Shown: positions 1 through 6,908 of the stretch, in pieces
Position numbering within the stretch: position 1 is the first letter of the stretch
Layout of the letters: the number at the start of each line of letters is the position of its first letter
Assembly (NCBI RefSeq): GCF_019599405.1
Contig: NZ_RKLQ01000003.1
Location: 62,001-126,000 of the forward strand
Direction: 5' to 3'
DNA: 64,000 nt
Origin: Haloarcula salinisoli
GTDB lineage: Archaea > Halobacteriota > Halobacteria > Halobacteriales > Haloarculaceae
Notes under the pieces: generated by a model
What the model saw: the letters and a program-made list of their open reading frames with translations, nothing else
Databases searched by the model: none
Told to the model about the DNA's origin: nothing
Program-made: the position numbers and the translations under genes

Positions 1-40
1 ACCGACCACCGCGCACCTTCGGTGCGCGACGGGAGGTGAA

Positions 41-169
41 GCCGCGATTTTTCCCCAAGTTTTTGCCCCGGTTGCGGGCCATCGGCCCGCAACCGAACGA
101 CGTGGCGGCTACGCCGCCACGCAGAACGAGCGCGCCGCAGGCGCGCTCGTGACGGTGCAAAAAGTGGGC
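41..169 (-). repeat. Post-stop repeat element, copy 1 (downstream of rpl10e)
   Basis: Starts right next to the rpl10e stop codon. Read in the gene's direction it opens CCCACTTTTTGCACCGTC, passes through several short perfect hairpins (for example GAGCGCGCC/GGCGCGCTC and GTGGCGGC/GCCGCCAC), and closes with GGGCAAAAACTTGGGG followed by AAAAATCGCGG. The same two ends, with a different hairpin interior, occur directly after the pdxT stop (38667-38740). A T-rich tract just after a stop codon fits transcription termination or 3'-end formation. The conserved second end suggests a repeat family rather than a simple terminator. Confidence 0.7.
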
Positions 170-703
170 TCAGGAGATAAGGAGCTCTTCGCCCTTCTCT
201 ACCTTGATGCGGCAGGACGGTGTTATCTTGTTGTAGGCACGGCGGAACGCTTCCTTGACGTGCTCGGCGTCCTCGACGTTGCAGTAGGCGGTAAACAGCT
301 GCTCGCCGGCGTTCATCCGGGCGGCGGTGCCGACGATCTTCCCGAAGGCGGCCCGCATCCCGTCGGAGACACGGTCGGCGCCGGCGCCGGTCGCCTGCTT
401 GTTCTCTCGCAGGACCTGGTGGGGGAACTTCCTGAGGGTCATGCGGTAGTCGCCCTCCTCGCCGATGGTCTTGATGAGGTGGCGGTTCGCCGAAAGGCGC
501 GAGGCCTCCAGCGAGCCGTGTCGGAGCTGGACCTCTTCCTCGACGATGAGGCTTATCTGGACGGGGTACTCGTCCTTGTCTTTGGTCTTGCGACCCATCT
601 CGTGCTGTGCAATCTTCGAACCGGGGATGCCCGTGATGTACTCGCGCCGGGTGTACGATGGCTTGTCGATGTCCCGGTACATCGAGGCAGGTTTGTCGGA
701 CAT
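170..703 (-). CDS. rpl10e: 50S ribosomal protein L10e
   Basis: 177-residue ribosomal protein of the archaeal/eukaryotic L10e (uL16) family, a large-subunit component near the tRNA-binding face. The product starts [20 protein letters not shown]. It carries the family-typical segment E-Y-I-x-G-x-P-G-x-K-I near residues 21-31 and a G-A-D-R-V-S-D-G segment around 108-115. The length matches archaeal L10e. The ATG at 701-703 is chosen because the reading frame upstream translates into low-complexity sequence unlike the family. It is a single gene, divergent from the GST-like gene at 883. The post-stop repeat at 41-169 follows immediately. Confidence 0.95.
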   Translation of the reverse strand: MSDKPASMYRDIDKPSYTRREYITGIPGSKIAQHEMGRKTKDKDEYPVQISLIVEEEVQLRHGSLEASRLSANRHLIKTIGEEGDYRMTLRKFPHQVLRENKQATGAGADRVSDGMRAAFGKIVGTAARMNAGEQLFTAYCNVEDAEHVKEAFRRAYNKITPSCRIKVEKGEELLIS

Positions 704-850
704 AGGTACTCTTGGTGGAGACGTGGCCGAGCGCCCCAATAAGGGCTTCGAAGGGCCCGCGTGCGGATGAGTCGGTGTGACACGCGCCGCGGCGACGCCC
801 CCCAGCGGCCGCGAACGGCCCGGTAACGTGCGTGTAACCTCGCTTGGGTG

Positions 851-856
851 TTTATA
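851..856 (+). promoter_or_regulatory. TATA-like box of the GST-like gene
   Basis: TTTATA lies 27-32 nt before the ATG at 883. This is the spacing expected for a leaderless haloarchaeal transcript, and it supports that start over the upstream in-frame start at 844. Confidence 0.5.
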
Positions 857-882
857 CCGGTCGACCGCCAACGGATAGTACC

Positions 883-1884
883 ATGAATATGCTCGTCGAC
901 GGCGAGTGGCGGACAGACGCGTATCAGAGTACGAACGAGGACGGTGAGTTCGACCGACAGGAGACCAGTTTCCGCGACAGAATCGAGGACGACCCGGACG
1001 CACGCTTCCAGCCAGAGGCCGGCCGCTACCACCTGTACGTCTCGCTGGCCTGTCCGTGGGCCCACCGCACACTACTGGTGCGGGCGCTGAAGGGGCTGGA
1101 CGACGCAATCAGCGTCGATATCGTCGACCCCTATCGGGACGAGGACGGCTGGCAGTTCACGCCCGAGAAGGACGGCTGCACCGAGGACTCCCTCTATGGC
1201 TCGGACTACCTCCGCGAGCTCTACGTCGAGGCCGACCCCGACATGACCGGCCGTGTCACCGTCCCCGTCCTCTGGGACAAACAGGAGGAGACTATCGTCA
1301 ACAACGAGTCCAAGGAGATTCTCCGGATGCTCGACACCGAGTTCGATTCGGTGGCCGAGTACGACGTGGACCTCTACCCCGAGGGCTACCGGGAAGACGT
1401 CGACCGCATCATCGAGGACATCTACGAGCCTATCAACAACGGCGTCTACCGCGCTGGCTTCGCAGACACGCAAAACGCATACGACAACGCCGTTTCCGAA
1501 CTCTTCGACGCGCTGGACCACTGGGACGAGCTGCTCGAAGAACAACGTTATCTCGCCGGTGACCGCCTGACGGAGGCGGATATCTGCATGTTCACGACCC
1601 TCGTTCGGTTCGACGAGGTGTACCACACCCACTTCCAGTGCAACCACAAGCTCATCCGGGAGTACGACAACCTCTGGCCGTATCTGCGGGACCTCTACCA
1701 GACGCCAGGCGTCGCAGCGACAGTCGACATGGACCACATCACCGAACACTACTACACCACGCACCCCGACGTGAGTCCGAAGGGGTTCGTCCCGATCGGT
1801 CCCGACCCCGACTTCGAGGCGGCCCACGACCGCGACGAACTCCCGGGCGACCTGCCCGAGGACCTGCTGGCGACGGCCCGGTAA
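883..1884 (+). CDS. Glutathione S-transferase family / glutathionyl-hydroquinone reductase-like protein
   Basis: 333 aa, cytoplasmic. An N-terminal thioredoxin-like region contains LACPWAHR, with the presumed catalytic cysteine at residue 57. This C-P-W-A motif marks the Xi-class (Ecm4/YqjG-type) glutathionyl-hydroquinone reductases. An all-helical C-terminal half contains [14 protein letters not shown] (about residues 225-240), a typical GST C-domain signature. The family reduces glutathionyl-hydroquinones. Haloarchaea generally use gamma-glutamylcysteine rather than glutathione, so the physiological thiol is probably different (inference). The ATG at 883 is preferred to an upstream in-frame start at 844 because of the TATA box at 851-856. 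No operon partner is visible: the next gene converges. Confidence 0.88.
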   Translation: MNMLVDGEWRTDAYQSTNEDGEFDRQETSFRDRIEDDPDARFQPEAGRYHLYVSLACPWAHRTLLVRALKGLDDAISVDIVDPYRDEDGWQFTPEKDGCTEDSLYGSDYLRELYVEADPDMTGRVTVPVLWDKQEETIVNNESKEILRMLDTEFDSVAEYDVDLYPEGYREDVDRIIEDIYEPINNGVYRAGFADTQNAYDNAVSELFDALDHWDELLEEQRYLAGDRLTEADICMFTTLVRFDEVYHTHFQCNHKLIREYDNLWPYLRDLYQTPGVAATVDMDHITEHYYTTHPDVSPKGFVPIGPDPDFEAAHDRDELPGDLPEDLLATAR

Positions 1885-1893
1885 CGCCGCCGC

Positions 1894-2604
1894 TCAGCGT
1901 CCCAGTTTCTCCGCGACCCGTTCCCTGTCGGCCGGTTCGTTGACGTTGTGACACCACCCGTCGAGTTCGACCGTCTCGACGCGGTGACCGCGCTGCCGGA
2001 GGTCGTCGACGGCGTCGGTAATCTCGTACTCGCCGCGGGCGGAGGGCTCGATGCGGTCGAGTGCCGCCTCGACCTCCGGGCCGAAGGCGTAGAACCCGCG
2101 ATTGACGAGCGTCGACGGCGGATCGTCGGGTTTCTCGACCAGCCCCGTGACGCGGCCGTCGCCGTCGGTCGTAACGACCCCTGTCGTCCGGGCCTGCTCG
2201 CGGGAGACGGACTCGACCAGTAGCGTCGCCGCGGCGTCGGTCTCGCGGTGGCGTTCAACCACGCACTGGAGATTTGCCCGGCAGACGTTGTCGCCGTGCA
2301 GCACCACGAACGGTGCCCCGACGACCGGCACCGCCCGCTGGAGCGCGTGGGCGGTCCCCAGCTGCTCGGCCTGGTCCACGTATTCGATGGGAATCCCGCG
2401 GTAGCTGTCGCCGTAGTGGTCGAGGATATCGCGGCCGCGGTAGCCGACCACGACGACGAGTCGGGAAACGCCGAGCGACAGCAGGGCGTCGAAGCCATGG
2501 GCGAGGAGCGGTTGGCCGGCGACCGTGACGAGGGCTTTCGGTCGCGCGGCCGTCAGCGGTCCCATTCTGGTCCCTTTGCCGGCTGCCAGGACGACACCGT
2601 CCAT
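1894..2604 (-). CDS. Sugar nucleotidyltransferase (NTP transferase family)
   Basis: 236 aa, cytoplasmic. It opens with the nucleotidyltransferase signature A-A-G-K-G-T-R-M at residues 7-14 and a lysine at 23 (RPK), the nucleotide-binding loop of glucose-1-phosphate thymidylyl/uridylyltransferases. Other family features are LHGDN (metal-binding Asp in the middle), VEKPDDPPS (sugar-1-phosphate site), and a late GRGEYEITDAV-like segment. The length fits a stand-alone pyrophosphorylase domain with no C-terminal hexapeptide extension. It probably activates a sugar phosphate for surface glycan synthesis; the exact substrate cannot be read. The start at 2602-2604 is the only ATG just before the signature. 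It converges with the GST-like gene, 9 nt away. Confidence 0.88.
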   Translation of the reverse strand: MDGVVLAAGKGTRMGPLTAARPKALVTVAGQPLLAHGFDALLSLGVSRLVVVVGYRGRDILDHYGDSYRGIPIEYVDQAEQLGTAHALQRAVPVVGAPFVVLHGDNVCRANLQCVVERHRETDAAATLLVESVSREQARTTGVVTTDGDGRVTGLVEKPDDPPSTLVNRGFYAFGPEVEAALDRIEPSARGEYEITDAVDDLRQRGHRVETVELDGWCHNVNEPADRERVAEKLGR

Positions 2605-2679
2605 AGTGGGTCGTCGGCTCCCATCGTGAAAACCCCTGGCCGGGTCAGCTTTTTGCGCCCCCGTCACCCATAGCCGACG

Positions 2680-3420
2680 ATGGTCGAGGACCGCTACGTT
2701 GGGGTCGCGTACCGTGACGGGTCGTGGCTGGCAGTGACGTTCACCGGGGACGGCTACGAGGAGACGGCCGTCTTCGACGGTGTCGGCGACTGCTGGGCGG
2801 CCTACGAGGAGGAGGCCCGGCTGATTCTGGTCGACGTCCCTATCGGGCTCGTCGAGTCGGGCGACCCCGTCCGACGGTGTGACGCGCTCGCACGCGACGT
2901 GCTGGGCCCGCGCAGCGAGGCCCTCGTCGACCCGCCGGTCCGGGAAGCGACCCGGAAGCGGCGTTTCTCGACGGCCAACCGGGTCCACGAGCGCAAGGCC
3001 GGCGCGGCGCTCTCGGAGGCGGCCTTCGAGCGCAGCGACGCTATCGCGATGTGTGACGAACTGCTCCAGGAGGTGCCCGAGGCCGCCGCCGTTATCCGCA
3101 GTGCCCACCCCGAGCTCTGCTTTCGGGCCTTCGCGGGCGAGCCGCTGGCCGAGGACGCGACGGCCGCCGCGGGCTACGCCGAGCGGATGCGAACGCTCGC
3201 CCGGCAGGACCGCGACGCGCCGCCGGTCGTCCAGAAGGTGGCCGAGGCGACTGCCGGCCACGACGTGCCCGTGGCTGGGGCACTCGACGCTGTCGTGCTC
3301 GCCTACACGGCCGCCCCCGGTGGTGGGGAGCTACGGACGCTCCCCGCCGAGGTGCCGACCGACGCCAGCGGGCTCCCGATGGAACTGGTCTACCGGGCGG
3401 CCGCGCCGCTGGTCAGGTGA
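2680..3420 (+). CDS. DUF429 family protein
   Basis: 246 aa, soluble. It shows the DUF429 pattern: an N-terminal beta strand (YVGVAYRDGSWLAV), the acidic motif LILVDVPIGL (residues 47-56), a conserved R-x-C-D-x-x-A-R segment following it, and a C-terminal DALDAVVLAYTA-like acidic region (residues 204-214). The family is predicted to adopt an RNase H-like nuclease fold with these acidic residues as metal ligands. No reaction has been shown to my knowledge, so the nuclease role is a prediction. The gene is divergent from the nucleotidyltransferase, with 75 nt between start codons that must hold both promoters. Confidence 0.8.
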   Translation: MVEDRYVGVAYRDGSWLAVTFTGDGYEETAVFDGVGDCWAAYEEEARLILVDVPIGLVESGDPVRRCDALARDVLGPRSEALVDPPVREATRKRRFSTANRVHERKAGAALSEAAFERSDAIAMCDELLQEVPEAAAVIRSAHPELCFRAFAGEPLAEDATAAAGYAERMRTLARQDRDAPPVVQKVAEATAGHDVPVAGALDAVVLAYTAAPGGGELRTLPAEVPTDASGLPMELVYRAAAPLVR

Positions 3421-3489
3421 GGAGTACGACCGTGGTGACGGAACCGTCACCCGGGTGTGAATGTACGGGACTGCAGACAGAAAATCGTC

Positions 3490-3684
3490 TTACAGTCGCT
3501 CGAGGTTCTTCGCTCGCGGGCCCTTGTCGGCCTGCTCGATGTCGAACTCGACTTCCTGACCCTCTTCGAGGTCAGGGCCGCCGACATCTTCCATGTGGAA
3601 GAAGACGTCCTCGTCTTCCTCGTCGGTGTCGATGAAGCCGTAGCCGCCCGTGTCGTTGAAGAAATCGACTTTGCCTTTCGCCAT
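3490..3684 (-). CDS. cspA: Cold-shock domain protein, tandem copy 4 (promoter-distal)
   Basis: 64-residue single cold-shock domain (OB fold) that binds single-stranded RNA or DNA, a presumed RNA chaperone. RNP1 is GGYGFI at residues 13-18; RNP2 is VFFH at 27-30. It is the last of four head-to-tail copies on the minus strand. Its protein differs from copy 3 by one residue near the C terminus (RAKNLERL versus RATNLERL). Only two bases separate the stop of copy 3 (TAA) from this ATG, so the copies are almost certainly co-transcribed and translationally coupled. Confidence 0.95.
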   Translation of the reverse strand: MAKGKVDFFNDTGGYGFIDTDEEDEDVFFHMEDVGGPDLEEGQEVEFDIEQADKGPRAKNLERL

Positions 3685-3686
3685 CG

Positions 3687-3881
3687 TTAGAGACGCTCCA
3701 GGTTGGTCGCTCGCGGGCCCTTGTCGGCCTGCTCGATGTCGAACTCGACTTCCTGCCCCTCTTCGAGGTCAGGGCCGCCGACATCTTCCATGTGGAAGAA
3801 GACGTCCTCGTCTTCCTCGTCGGTGTCGATGAAGCCGTAGCCGCCCGTGTCGTTGAAGAAATCGACTTTGCCTTTCGCCAT
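3687..3881 (-). CDS. cspA: Cold-shock domain protein, tandem copy 3
   Basis: 64 aa, same architecture as its neighbours: RNP1 GGYGFI (13-18), RNP2 VFFH (27-30), acidic surface loops typical of a haloarchaeal protein. It is nearly identical to copy 4 at DNA as well as protein level, which points to recent duplication or ongoing gene conversion. Spacing to copies 2 and 4 is two bases (TAA-CG-ATG). Confidence 0.95.
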   Translation of the reverse strand: MAKGKVDFFNDTGGYGFIDTDEEDEDVFFHMEDVGGPDLEEGQEVEFDIEQADKGPRATNLERL

Positions 3882-3883
3882 CG

Positions 3884-4078
3884 TTAGAGACGCTCCAGGT
3901 TGGTCGCTCGCGGACCCTTGTCGGCCTGCTCGATGTCGAACTCGACTTCCTGACCCTCTTCGAGGTCCGGGCCGCCGACGTCTTCCATGTGGAAGAAGAC
4001 GTCCTCGTCCGCGTCCTCAGTGTCAATAAAGCCGTAGCCGCCAGTGTCGTTGAAGAAGTCGACCTTACCTTTCGCCAT
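3884..4078 (-). CDS. cspA: Cold-shock domain protein, tandem copy 2
   Basis: 64 aa with the same RNP1 and RNP2 motifs. It differs from copies 3 and 4 mainly in the loop after RNP1, where TEDADED replaces TDEEDED. That change is shared with copy 1, so copies 1-2 and copies 3-4 form two sub-pairs. Two-base spacing on both sides. Confidence 0.95.
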   Translation of the reverse strand: MAKGKVDFFNDTGGYGFIDTEDADEDVFFHMEDVGGPDLEEGQEVEFDIEQADKGPRATNLERL

Positions 4079-4080
4079 CG

Positions 4081-4275
4081 TTAGAGTCGCTCCACGTTGT
4101 TGGCTCGCGGACCCTTGTCCGCCTGCTCGATGTCGAATTCGAGCTCCTGTCCTTCCTCGAGGTCCGGGCCGCCGATGTCTTCCATGTGGAAGAAGACGTC
4201 CTCGTCCGCGTCCTCAGTATCGATGAAACCGTAACCGCCAGTGTCGTTGAAGAAATCAACCGTTCCTTTCGCCAT
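4081..4275 (-). CDS. cspA: Cold-shock domain protein, tandem copy 1 (promoter-proximal)
   Basis: 64 aa, first gene of the four-gene array and the most divergent: it starts MAKGTVDFFN and ends RANNVERL, with E in place of V in GQELEF. RNP1 and RNP2 are intact. The ATG at 4273-4275 is chosen over a longer in-frame extension that lacks cold-shock similarity. The array promoter must lie between 4276 and 4448, shared with the divergent membrane-protein gene. Confidence 0.95.
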   Translation of the reverse strand: MAKGTVDFFNDTGGYGFIDTEDADEDVFFHMEDIGGPDLEEGQELEFDIEQADKGPRANNVERL

Positions 4276-4448
4276 TGCAACCAAAGAGAGTCCGGGCCGA
4301 CGGATAACAGTGTCGGTACAGTGGCCACCGTCGAAACCGCTTAATCGCCCGACTACGGTCGTGTGGGGCGTGATATTACGTGTCAGCCCCCCGCCTAGCT
4401 GGGCTCGAAGCCACACCGCTCTTGTGCATCGGCGGTGACCGTAGGGGT

Positions 4449-4958
4449 ATGTTGCGCCGACTGCGCGAGAACGGCCCCGTCGTGCTCGTCCCGCTGGCCT
4501 GGACGTTCGCGACCGCAGCCCACCTGGACCTGCTTGCGCTACGGACCGTCCTCATCGCCCACCTGGTGATGGACGCCATCATCGCGGTCTTCACCGTCCT
4601 CTCCTGGCGGGAGATGTCGGAGGGTGTCCTGCTGGTGTGGCGGCGCGTCCTGGTGGTCGGACTCGGTGTCACGCTCGTCGGGACGGTCGCGTTGCTGGCC
4701 GACCCGCCCGTTGAGCCGCTGCTATCGGCCACTGTCGTCGGGTGGATGCTCGTCCCCGCGGCCGGGCTCGTCGCGACCGGTCAGCGCATCGACCGCCATC
4801 CGCGAGCCTACACGCTCGGCGGCGCGCTGAGTGCCGTCGGGGCTGTCAGCTACGTCGGCGGGGTCTTCGGGGCCGTCTCCGCGCTCGCCCTCGCGGGGCT
4901 GACCATGGCTAACGTCGGTCAGACCGCCGGAATCGTCGCCGCCGTCTACGACTACTAG
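4449..4958 (+). CDS. Hypothetical multi-pass membrane protein
   Basis: 169 aa with about five hydrophobic segments (roughly residues 9-28, 34-52, 62-84, 92-109 and 118-160), so an integral membrane protein. I recognise no family motif. The start at 4449 avoids an upstream in-frame extension (from 4380) that reads through the region where the csp promoter is expected. It is divergent from the cold-shock array and convergent with the small gene at 4968-5231, so it is probably monocistronic. Confidence 0.7.
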   Translation: MLRRLRENGPVVLVPLAWTFATAAHLDLLALRTVLIAHLVMDAIIAVFTVLSWREMSEGVLLVWRRVLVVGLGVTLVGTVALLADPPVEPLLSATVVGWMLVPAAGLVATGQRIDRHPRAYTLGGALSAVGAVSYVGGVFGAVSALALAGLTMANVGQTAGIVAAVYDY

Positions 4959-4967
4959 CCGTACGGT

Positions 4968-5231
4968 TCAGAACGAGGCCAGACCCTGCTTGAACTTCCG
5001 GATGATGTCTTTCTGCTGGAGGTAGCTCGCGGCCGCGAGCATCGTCGGCGCCCAGAGCCCGACGAAGATGCCGGTCTGTTTCTCGCCTCTGATGTAGAAG
5101 TTGTACCAGGCAAACAGCACCGAGGCAACCGCGGCGACCGCGATGGGGTCCCCGGCCGACATCGGTGTCCGCTCGGCCACCTCGTCGACCTTCTCCTTCG
5201 CGTTCGAGTCGTCTTGTTGTAACATTGACAT
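4968..5231 (-). CDS. Small membrane protein, hypothetical
   Basis: 87 aa. A charged, glutamate/lysine-rich N terminus (residues 1-25) precedes two predicted membrane segments (about 27-44 and 56-70) and a basic tail. No family is recognised. Two in-frame ATGs (5229-5231 and 5223-5225) are both plausible. A TATA-like ACTATAA read on the minus strand lies near 5286-5293. Confidence 0.6.
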   Translation of the reverse strand: MSMLQQDDSNAKEKVDEVAERTPMSAGDPIAVAAVASVLFAWYNFYIRGEKQTGIFVGLWAPTMLAAASYLQQKDIIRKFKQGLASF

Positions 5232-5576
5232 TGCGTTCGCACAAGGTGGGGCGGTCGCCTCGCCGTGGTGCTTGCACGTGCAGGTGGGTTATAGTACGCC
5301 CGACCCCCGGGCTCGCTCGGATTGCTGTCCCCTGTGGCGATACGGCGACCACGACCCGACCAGGTCTGCCCCGGGTCCGACGACAGTGCGCTCGCCTGCC
5401 ACCCCATGCCGGTTCGACGGTAACGGCGAGTTTCGAGGAGAAACCACCCCCATCTAGCCGTTCCAACCCGTTACTAACGGCCGCGAGCGGGCGACGACGG
5501 GCCCGTCGCCGATACGGTCGCCTTTCTCTCAGTCGCGTGTCGGTAACAAAGTCGGCGCTCGTACGAACTCGGTTCG
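5232..5576. other. Gene-free interval
   Basis: About 345 bases between two divergent starts. Apart from TATA-like sequence near 5286-5293 on the minus strand I see no gene, RNA or strong repeat. Reading frames here lack the acidic composition of neighbouring proteins. Confidence 0.5.
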
Positions 5577-6893
5577 ATGATGGACGATACGACACGCAGA
5601 CGGGTTATCCAGGCTGGGGGAATCATCGGTATCACAGGCGTCGTCGGCGGCGTCGTCGCCGGGCAGGAGTCCCCGACGCCGACCGAGGGTGAGACGGCGC
5701 TGCGGGTCACCCACGCGTCGCCGGACGCGCCGGCCGTGAACGTCAACCTCGACGACCAGACCGTCGTCGAGAATCTCGACTTCGGCAACGTCACCGACTA
5801 CCAGACGGTAGAGCCAGGGACCTACCAGCTCCAGATCGTCTCGGCCGAGGACGGCGGCGGATTCCTCGGTGGGGTACTGGGGGACCTCTTCGGCTCGAAC
5901 GAGCAGGGTGAGACGGTGCTGTACGAACAGGAGGTGACCGTCGAGGAGGGGGCGACCTACACCGCCGTCGCCTACGGCGAAGCCGGACAGGGGGCCGCCG
6001 AGACCCCGACTGCCGGCACCCCGACGCCCAACGAGACTGTGACACCCGACGGGGGCACGACGCCGACCGAGACTGCAACACCTGGTGGCGGCGCGACGCC
6101 GACGGAGACCCCGACGGTCGAACCGCTCCAGGCTGGCGGCGGCCAGGCCGGCCCGCTCGTTCAGGACCTCGCCTTCGGGGAGAGCGCCAGCGCGACCGTC
6201 CCGGCTGGCGACTACCGGCTCATGGTCCGGCCGGCCGACGACGGGGACGTGACCCCGACGCCCGGCGAGGAGACGACACCGACGCCGGACGGCGCGACCA
6301 CCCCTACTGGAGGGGGCACGCCCGAATCGGGGACCGAATTCCAGGTCGCAATCCTCGAAGACGACCTCTCCAGCCCGCCCGAAGGGGAGTCGCGCGCCCG
6401 CGTCTTCCACGCGGTGCCGGACGTCGGGCCGGTGACCGTCATCGCCACGCCACAGGGCGGTCAGGGTCAAGGGCAGGGCGGCGGACAAGGTCAGGGCGGC
6501 GGCCAGGGACAAGGACAGGGCGGCGGTCAGGGACAAGGACAGGGCGGCGGTCAGGGACAAGGACAGGGCGGCCCGGGACAAGGTCAGGGCGGCGGCCAGG
6601 GACAAGGACAGGGCGGCGGCCAGGGACAAGGACAGGGCCAGGGCCCACCGCTCAGTGCGAACGTCACGCTCGAAGCGAGTACCGTCTACAGCGGCTTCGC
6701 GGTCGGCTACGCGGACCCGGAAGCTGCAGCCGAGGAAACCCCGACGGACGGAACGCCTGCGGGAACACCGACGGACGGAACACCTGCCGGAACGCCGACG
6801 GACGGCGCCCCCACCGGGGAGCTCCCCGGCTTCGAACTGCTCGTCGCCGAGACGGCGACCGACGGCGAGCGGGTCGACGGTGGGGGCACGTAG
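5577..6893 (+). CDS. Exported DUF4397 protein with Gly-Gln repeat and Thr/Pro linkers
   Basis: 438 aa, predicted surface or secreted protein. The N terminus has a twin-arginine-like signal (RRRVIQAGG, residues 8-16, then a hydrophobic stretch ending in V-V-A-G-Q). DUF4397 features follow: V-T-H-A-S-P-D-A-P-A-V-N at 43-55, and a second domain starting at A-R-V-F-H-A-V-P-D near 278. The two are joined by Thr/Pro-rich linkers that look like O-glycosylation targets. Inside the second domain is a run of GQG/GGG repeats (about residues 294-358) encoded by a repetitive DNA block at 6460-6645. The C terminus has further PTDGTPAG repeats. Binding partner unknown. Start at 5577 or the adjacent ATG at 5580. 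Confidence 0.85.
   Translation: MMDDTTRRRVIQAGGIIGITGVVGGVVAGQESPTPTEGETALRVTHASPDAPAVNVNLDDQTVVENLDFGNVTDYQTVEPGTYQLQIVSAEDGGGFLGGVLGDLFGSNEQGETVLYEQEVTVEEGATYTAVAYGEAGQGAAETPTAGTPTPNETVTPDGGTTPTETATPGGGATPTETPTVEPLQAGGGQAGPLVQDLAFGESASATVPAGDYRLMVRPADDGDVTPTPGEETTPTPDGATTPTGGGTPESGTEFQVAILEDDLSSPPEGESRARVFHAVPDVGPVTVIATPQGGQGQGQGGGQGQGGGQGQGQGGGQGQGQGGGQGQGQGGPGQGQGGGQGQGQGGGQGQGQGQGPPLSANVTLEASTVYSGFAVGYADPEAAAEETPTDGTPAGTPTDGTPAGTPTDGAPTGELPGFELLVAETATDGERVDGGGT
6460..6645 (+). repeat. In-gene GQGQGGG-coding tandem repeat
   Basis: Imperfect tandem units of 18-24 bases, such as GGTCAGGGACAAGGACAGGG, repeat about eight times and encode Gly-Gln-Gly and Gly-Gly-Gly runs in the DUF4397 protein. 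Near-identity of adjacent units suggests length variation by slippage or recombination. Confidence 0.85.
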
Positions 6894-6908
6894 ACGCACA
6901 GCCACTCA

